Below, piece after piece: positions 59,324 to 64,000 of a stretch of 64,000 nt of DNA. Position 1 is the stretch's first letter; the number at the start of each line of letters is the position of its first letter. Source of the stretch: Mycobacterium saskatchewanense (GTDB lineage Bacteria; Actinomycetota; Actinomycetes; Mycobacteriales; Mycobacteriaceae); assembly GCF_010729105.1 (NCBI RefSeq), contig NZ_AP022573.1:124001-188000 (forward strand). The letters are read 5' to 3'. The notes under the pieces are model-generated. The model had not been told where the DNA came from, did no database searches, and saw nothing but the letters and a program-made list of their open reading frames with translations. A program made the position numbers and the translations under genes.

Positions 59324-60715
59324 ATGAAGCGGCTATCGAGTGTTGATGCGGCGTTCTGGTCGGCCGAGACCGCGGGCTGGCACATGCACGTGGGCGCACT
59401 GGCGATCTGCGATCCGAGCGACGCGCCCGACTACAGCTTTCAGCGCGTCCGGGAACTGATCGAGGAGCGGCTTCCCGAACTGCCGCAGCTGCGGTGGCGG
59501 GTCACCGGGGCGCCGCTCGGGCTGGACCGGCCCTGGTTCGTCGAGGACGAAGAACTGGACATCGACTTCCACATCCGCCGCATCGGGGTGCCCGCGCCGG
59601 GCGGGCGGCGCGAACTCGAGGAGCTCGTCGGGCGGCTGATGTCCTACAAGCTGGACCGCTCCCGGCCGCTCTGGGAGATGTGGGTCATCGAGGGTGTCGA
59701 GGGGGGCCGGATCGCCTCGTTGACGAAGATGCATCACGCCATCGTCGACGGCGTCTCCGGCGCCGGGCTGGCCGAAATCCTGTTCGACGTCGACCCGCAA
59801 CCCCGCCCGCCCTCGACCGAGGAGGCGGTCGGATCGCTCGCCGGCCTCCAATTGCCGGGCCTGGAGCGGCGCGCGATCGGGGCGCTCATCAACATCGGCA
59901 TCAAGACACCGTTTCGCGTCGCGCGGCTCGTCGAGCAGACGCTGCGCCAGCAGATCGCCACGCTCGGGATCCGCAGCAGGCCGCCGGGCTACTTCGAGGC
60001 GCCGGTCACCCGATTCAACGCGCCGGTGTCGCCGCACCGCCGCGTCTGCGGTTGCCGGGTGGAGCTGGCGCGCGTGAAGGCGGTCAAGGACCACTTCGGG
60101 GTCAAGCTCAACGACGTCGTGCTCGCCCTGGTGGCCGGTGCCGCGCGCGAATACCTGGACAGGCGAGGCGAATTGCCGAGCAAGCCGCTCATCGCGCAGA
60201 TACCCGTCTCGACCCGGACCGACGACAGCCAGAGCGACGTCGGCAACAACGTCAGCTCCATGACGGTGACCCTGGCGACCCACATCGACGACGCGGCCGA
60301 GCGGCTGCGCGCCATCCACGACAGCACGAAGAGCGCCAAGGAGATGGCCAAGGCGTTGTCGGCGCATCAGATCATGGGGCTCACGGAGACAACGCCGCCG
60401 GGGCTGCTGCAGTTGGCGGCCCGCGCGTACACGGCCAGCGGGTTGTCGCGAAACCTGGCCCCCATCAACCTGGTGGTGTCCAACGTGCCCGGCCCGCCGT
60501 TTCCGCTGTACATGGCCGGCGCCAAGCTCGAGTCCCTGGTGCCGCTCGGCCCCCCGGTCATGGACGTCGCGCTGAACATCACCTGCTTCTCCTATCAGGA
60601 CTCCCTGGACTTCGGGTTCGTCACCACCCCCGAGGTGGCCAACGACATCGACGACATGGCTGACGGCATCGAGCCCGCGCTCACCGAACTGGAGAAGGCG
60701 GTCGCGCGGGGCTGA
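59324..60715 (+). CDS. wax ester synthase/diacylglycerol acyltransferase (WS/DGAT)
   Basis: 463 residues from ATG 59324 (GGGGG upstream, and [12 protein letters not shown] is a family N-terminus). The catalytic HHxxxDG reads [18 protein letters not shown] near residues 140-155, and the second block is [16 protein letters not shown] near the C-terminus. It joins fatty acyl-CoA to diacylglycerol or alcohols to make storage lipid. It takes the position of Rv1425 beside whiA. No signal peptide; likely membrane-associated. Confidence 0.93.
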   Translation: MKRLSSVDAAFWSAETAGWHMHVGALAICDPSDAPDYSFQRVRELIEERLPELPQLRWRVTGAPLGLDRPWFVEDEELDIDFHIRRIGVPAPGGRRELEELVGRLMSYKLDRSRPLWEMWVIEGVEGGRIASLTKMHHAIVDGVSGAGLAEILFDVDPQPRPPSTEEAVGSLAGLQLPGLERRAIGALINIGIKTPFRVARLVEQTLRQQIATLGIRSRPPGYFEAPVTRFNAPVSPHRRVCGCRVELARVKAVKDHFGVKLNDVVLALVAGAAREYLDRRGELPSKPLIAQIPVSTRTDDSQSDVGNNVSSMTVTLATHIDDAAERLRAIHDSTKSAKEMAKALSAHQIMGLTETTPPGLLQLAARAYTASGLSRNLAPINLVVSNVPGPPFPLYMAGAKLESLVPLGPPVMDVALNITCFSYQDSLDFGFVTTPEVANDIDDMADGIEPALTELEKAVARG

Positions 60716-60843
60716 GCCAGGGACCGCTCGCATTCGCGGTCGCGAAATGGGGACCCTGCGCCCCAGTGCCGACGGCGGCCGGCGGCACGCTGGTCTGACT
60801 CGCCGGTAAGTGCCCCGTCGTGCACTGAGTGGGCTGATGAATC

Positions 60844-61989
60844 TTATTGGGGCTGCGCCACTTTGGGTCGCAGATTGTCTTTCACCTCGGTCTGCCATTG
60901 CTTGTTCGCCGTGGTGGTGTCGACCTCATACTCGAAGCGGTCGGTCATCTGTGGCGTGACGTCGGCGGCGTCCAGATAGAACTGTTGATACCAGCGACGC
61001 AGCTGATACACCGGGCCATCCTCTTCCACCAGCAGCGGGTTCTCGATTCGGGTCTTGCTCTTCCAGATCTCGACGTCCTGCAGGAACCCCATGCTGACGC
61101 CCTCGGTGAACGCTTTGGACAGGTTCTCGGTGGCGGCCTCGTCCATGCCCTCGGGCTTTTTCACGATGATGCCCCACTGGAGCATGAAGGAGTTCTGCGT
61201 GACGGGATAGTGACAGTTGACGAGGATCGATTCGACTTTGTACCCGCCGTAGCTGTTGTGCAGCCAGTTGATCATGAATGAAGGGCCGAAATAGGAGGCC
61301 TCGGAATCCAGGGTTTGTTCACCGGTGTAGTGCGAACCGCCGAGCAGCACGTCGGGCCGGCCGACGGTGCGCAGGTACTGGGACGCGATATGGCCCTCGA
61401 AGACGTTCTTGAAGTAGGTCGGGAAGCCGTAGTGGATGTAGAAGAAGTGCGCCATGTCGACGATGTTGTCGATGATCTCGCGACAGTTGGAACCCTCGAT
61501 CAGCTGGCTGCGCCAGCGCCATTCGGTCCAGGCGTCGCTCGCCGCCTCGGGGATGTCGGGGATCTGTAACTCCGGTGCCGGCGGTTTGCCCTCGTGGTCG
61601 TGCCAGACGAACAACAGACCGTTGTGCACCTCGACGGGCCACGAGCGGGTGCGTGCCATTCGGGGTGTGCGCCTGGCGTACGGCACCTGTTTGCACCTGC
61701 CGTCGCCGCCCCATCGCCAGTCGTGAAACGGGCAGGCAACGGTATCGCCCTTGACCACGCCCTGCGACAGGTCCCCGCCCATGTGCCTGCAGTACGCGTC
61801 GAGCACGTGCAGGTTGCCTTCGGTGTCGGCGAAGACGACGAGCTTGGTGCCGAAGACGTTGACCGGATGCGGCTCGCCGTCGAGGAAATCCTTGACGACG
61901 CCCAGGCAGTGCCAGCCGCGGGCATACCGGGTAGGCAGCGTTCCGACGTCGATCTCGCGGACGCCGATCCCAGCGGTATCGATGGTCAC
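60844..61989 (-). CDS. KshA-like Rieske oxygenase (3-ketosteroid 9-alpha-hydroxylase type)
   Basis: 381 residues from GTG 61989, chosen because GGAGG is 6 bp upstream and this numbering puts the Rieske ligands at Cys67, His69, Cys86 and His89 (CRHMGG and CPFH) and mononuclear-iron histidines at 181 and 186 (DMAHFFYIHYG), which I recall as the same positions in M. tuberculosis KshA; a GTG at 62010 lacks a ribosome site. The remaining sequence (GPSFMINWLHN, VEEDGPVYQLRRWY) is very close to KshA. It should 9-alpha-hydroxylate a steroid ring with a KshB reductase that is not encoded here. The operator at 62021 fits KstR control. Confidence 0.9.
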   Translation of the reverse strand: MTIDTAGIGVREIDVGTLPTRYARGWHCLGVVKDFLDGEPHPVNVFGTKLVVFADTEGNLHVLDAYCRHMGGDLSQGVVKGDTVACPFHDWRWGGDGRCKQVPYARRTPRMARTRSWPVEVHNGLLFVWHDHEGKPPAPELQIPDIPEAASDAWTEWRWRSQLIEGSNCREIIDNIVDMAHFFYIHYGFPTYFKNVFEGHIASQYLRTVGRPDVLLGGSHYTGEQTLDSEASYFGPSFMINWLHNSYGGYKVESILVNCHYPVTQNSFMLQWGIIVKKPEGMDEAATENLSKAFTEGVSMGFLQDVEIWKSKTRIENPLLVEEDGPVYQLRRWYQQFYLDAADVTPQMTDRFEYEVDTTTANKQWQTEVKDNLRPKVAQPQ

Positions 61990-62020
61990 TTCGCGCCTCC
62001 AGTCGCTCACCGGGTCGAAC

Positions 62021-62034
62021 TAGAACACGTTATA
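62021..62034 (-). promoter_or_regulatory. KstR-type operator upstream of the KshA-like gene
   Basis: TAGAACACGTTATA matches the known 14-bp KstR consensus TNNAACNNGTTNNA at every defined position. It lies 32 bp before the GTG start, and on the minus strand includes TATAAC, a likely -10, so KstR would block transcription until a cholesterol-derived CoA thioester releases it. Confidence 0.72.
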
Positions 62035-62130
62035 GTTTTGCGCTTATGGCGCGGGCATACATGCAGGCTAAGGCCACTACTTTTGTGACTTATGGCCCTA
62101 GTTAATGCGCTTAATGCAGGTCAGCTCAGC

Positions 62131-63047
62131 TCAGCCGGAGTCATCGTCTCCTTCGCCGTGTACGAACCTTTCCGGGTGGTGGTAGCTGTTGGTTCTGGGT
62201 TGTCCGTGGTCGAGGTGTGGTGGCGGTAGCCATTCGGTTTGGCCGTTGTGTGAGCCCAGTTCCCCGGAGGCAAGCAGGCCGCGCAACCCGGCGAGGAACG
62301 CGTCGTGGTTGCGCTGGGCCGCGGATCGGGTGTCGCGCCGCACGGCGTCCTCGTCGGGTGTCGCGTCGACCACCGGGGTTTCGTCGTCGGGGTTGCACGC
62401 CCCGGGCGCAGCGAGCCTGGCCAGTACGGCCTCGATGGCGGCCCGCAACTCCGGGGTGACCAGGCCGCTGATGGGTGACATGCCGTCGAAGTCCTGTTTG
62501 CCCAGCGTCATTCCGCGTTTGCGGACCCGCTCGGCGTCGCCGAATTGGCCGTCGGGGTGCAGCCAATCCATGATCCGCCGGGCGTACTTGGCCAGCTCGT
62601 CGGGTCGGTATCCGGCGGCCTTGCCGGCCAGATCGGCTTCGGCGGCCTGCCGGGTACGTGCCCATCGCCGACGAGTCCCTCGCGTTGCCCGGCGGCGGTC
62701 GCGCTCAGCCGCGGCGCCAACGGCTCGCCGGTCAACGCCCGGCGCTCCCCGAGATCCTGGGCTTCCTCGATGCGCCGCCCGGCCTCCGCCTTGGTGATGC
62801 GCAGCCGGTCGGCCAGCCCCGAGCGCCACGAGCCGCCCTGCTCCTCGGCGCTGGCCTGCGCCCCGGGCTGATTGATCAACGCGTGCTGGGGCGCGCGCAG
62901 CCGGCGGGCCACGCGTTCCAGGCGCTCCAGAGCGCGCAACCGCTCCGGGGTGGTGAGCACGTCGAAAGACAGCTCGCACAGGCGGTTTACGTCGTCATCG
63001 AGCGCGTCGAAGACCTCGACGACGTCCTCACGGCTATTCGCGCCCAT
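62131..63047 (-). pseudogene. 13E12-family DUF222/HNH pseudogene with internal deletions
   Basis: Starts at ATG 63047 ([20 protein letters not shown]) and reads as DUF222 to [11 protein letters not shown] near 62665. There the frame is lost: about 50 bp (roughly 17 residues normally present) appear deleted and the second half continues in another frame as [20 protein letters not shown]. Near 62250 the sequence jumps from [12 protein letters not shown] straight to [18 protein letters not shown], the extreme C-terminus, so the whole HNH nuclease part is missing. It is thus a 13E12-type gene damaged twice. The intact relative is at 19916. Confidence 0.82.
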
Positions 63048-63232
63048 GCCTCGGAATCTACGAACACCCCCGACAAAAACAGCCGGAATTTGACCATTGA
63101 AGTACAAGTGACACATGGATTACGGAGATCCGACGGCCGCAGCGCCGCCGTCATGCATCCGAGATGCCAGCAGACCCCCGACGCCGGGTATCAGCGCGAC
63201 GCACCAGATCCGATGTTTGCCACACACAGGCC
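63048..63232. other. 185-bp gap without recognisable features
   Basis: Between the DUF222 pseudogene and the LipO-like gene I see no convincing coding frame, palindrome or promoter on either strand. GC is lower than in the neighbours in the first 80 bp. Confidence 0.5.
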
Positions 63233-64000
63233 CTAGTCGCGCGCGGGCGGGTTCGTCGCGTACACCCACGACAGGAAGCGCGCGACGGCCTCCGCCGACC
63301 GATGCGCCCGCGGGGAACTGAAGATGTCGAAAGCGTGTTGCGCATTGGGCAATTCGGCGTAGGCGACGGGGGACTTCGACACTGCGCGCAGTTCGTCGAC
63401 GAACTCTTGGGCCTCGCCGACCGGGATCAGCGAGTCGTCGCGGCCGTGCAGCACGAAGAAGGGCGGCGCGTCGGCGTGCAGCTGGCGGATCGGCGAGGCG
63501 TCGATGTAGACGTGCCGGTGGGTGGCGTATTTCCTTTTCACGACGAGTCTTTCGAGCAGGCCGATGAATTCCGGGCGGCCCTCGCCGCGCGTGGAGAACC
63601 AGTCGTAACGCCCGTAAACCGGGACCGCGGCGACCACGGAGGTGTCGGCATCCTCGAAGCCCGGCTGGAACTTGGGGTCGCCCGGGGTCAGGGCCGCCAG
63701 CGCGGACAGGTGACCGCCGGCCGAGCCGCCGGTGATCGCGACGAATTCGGGATCACCGCCGTAGCGGGAGATGTTCTCCTTCACCCAGGCCAGCGCCCGC
63801 TTGACGTCGACGATGTGGTCGGGCCAGGTGTGCACGGGGGAGACGCGGTAGCCGATCGACACGCACACCCAGCCGCGGGCGGCCAGGTGGCTCATCAGCG
63901 GATAGGCCTGCGGGCGGCGCATCCCGATCATCCAGGCGCCGCCGGGCACCTGCAGCAGCACCGGGGCCTTGGCGTCGCGCGGCAGGTCGCGGCGGCGCCA
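63233..64000 (-). CDS. LipO-like alpha/beta hydrolase (5' end outside window)
   Basis: 255 C-terminal residues; the start lies beyond the right edge. QVPGGAWMIGMRRPQ stands where HGGG is usual (PGGAW), GGSAGGH is the nucleophile elbow, FFVLHGRDDSLIPVGEAQ supplies the acid and NAQHAFDIF the histidine. This esterase pattern and the place after the Rv1425-like acyltransferase and the KshA-like gene correspond to lipO (Rv1426c) of M. tuberculosis. Membrane helices expected at the N-terminus cannot be seen. No damage in the visible part. Confidence 0.85.
   Translation of the reverse strand, partial: WRRRDLPRDAKAPVLLQVPGGAWMIGMRRPQAYPLMSHLAARGWVCVSIGYRVSPVHTWPDHIVDVKRALAWVKENISRYGGDPEFVAITGGSAGGHLSALAALTPGDPKFQPGFEDADTSVVAAVPVYGRYDWFSTRGEGRPEFIGLLERLVVKRKYATHRHVYIDASPIRQLHADAPPFFVLHGRDDSLIPVGEAQEFVDELRAVSKSPVAYAELPNAQHAFDIFSSPRAHRSAEAVARFLSWVYATNPPARD

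Overview
The window looks like a chromosomal segment of a slow-growing Mycobacterium, probably close to the M. avium complex. The support is high GC with GTG and TTG starts, many 4-bp ATGA/GTGA stop-start overlaps, mycobacterial markers (mIHF, LprG-P55, WS/DGAT acyltransferase, 13E12-type DUF222/HNH proteins, EspC-like type VII proteins), and a gene order from about 19 kb to the right end that, from memory, follows M. tuberculosis Rv1377c-Rv1426c. I ran no database search, so species, locus equivalents and family names rest on recognition alone.

The left part (1-19.2 kb) is accessory. It begins with the end of an Orn/Lys/Arg decarboxylase, a small secreted protein, a frameshifted membrane-protein gene and a 4 x 17 bp tandem repeat, then an MFS transporter. 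Next is a tightly coupled operon (3190-9870): GntR regulator, short AprB-like ferredoxin, lipoprotein-permease-ATPase uptake system of the NitT/TauT type, and an AprA/fumarate-reductase-like flavoprotein fused to a HEAT-repeat domain. After it come a TetR gene, an alpha/beta hydrolase and an amidase, then leftward SDR, nitronate-monooxygenase-like, acetyltransferase and beta-lactamase-fold genes. At 16.7-19.2 kb lies a compact type VII secretion toxin module: EspC-like partner, WXG-type protein with a central nuclease-like domain, one intact candidate immunity gene and two decayed copies.

The middle part is core metabolism. A PyrR RNA element precedes pyrR-pyrB-pyrC-(membrane protein)-carA-carB-pyrF, the full UMP pathway apart from pyrD and pyrE. 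A HTH-TOBE gene follows, then mihF, gmk, rpoZ, coaBC and metK. A leftward four-gene set (two HSL-type esterases, a flavin monooxygenase, a PPOX protein) faces metK.

The right part holds a lysoplasmalogenase-like membrane protein, a PriA-like protein lacking helicase motifs, a MarR/methyltransferase pair, fmt-rsmB-rpe-ribD, the leftward lprG-P55 lipid export pair, ribE, ribBA-ribH with a PH-domain protein and lprH, then uvrC-rapZ-yvcK-whiA, a WS/DGAT acyltransferase, a KshA-type Rieske oxygenase with a KstR-type operator, a gutted DUF222 pseudogene and the start-less end of a LipO-like esterase. The riboflavin genes (ribD, ribE, ribBA, ribH) are spread through 46-53 kb between unrelated genes.

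The two candidates for under-described systems are the AprBA-like/ABC operon and the type VII toxin module with decaying immunity genes. I saw no tRNA, rRNA, CRISPR array, insertion sequence or replication origin.
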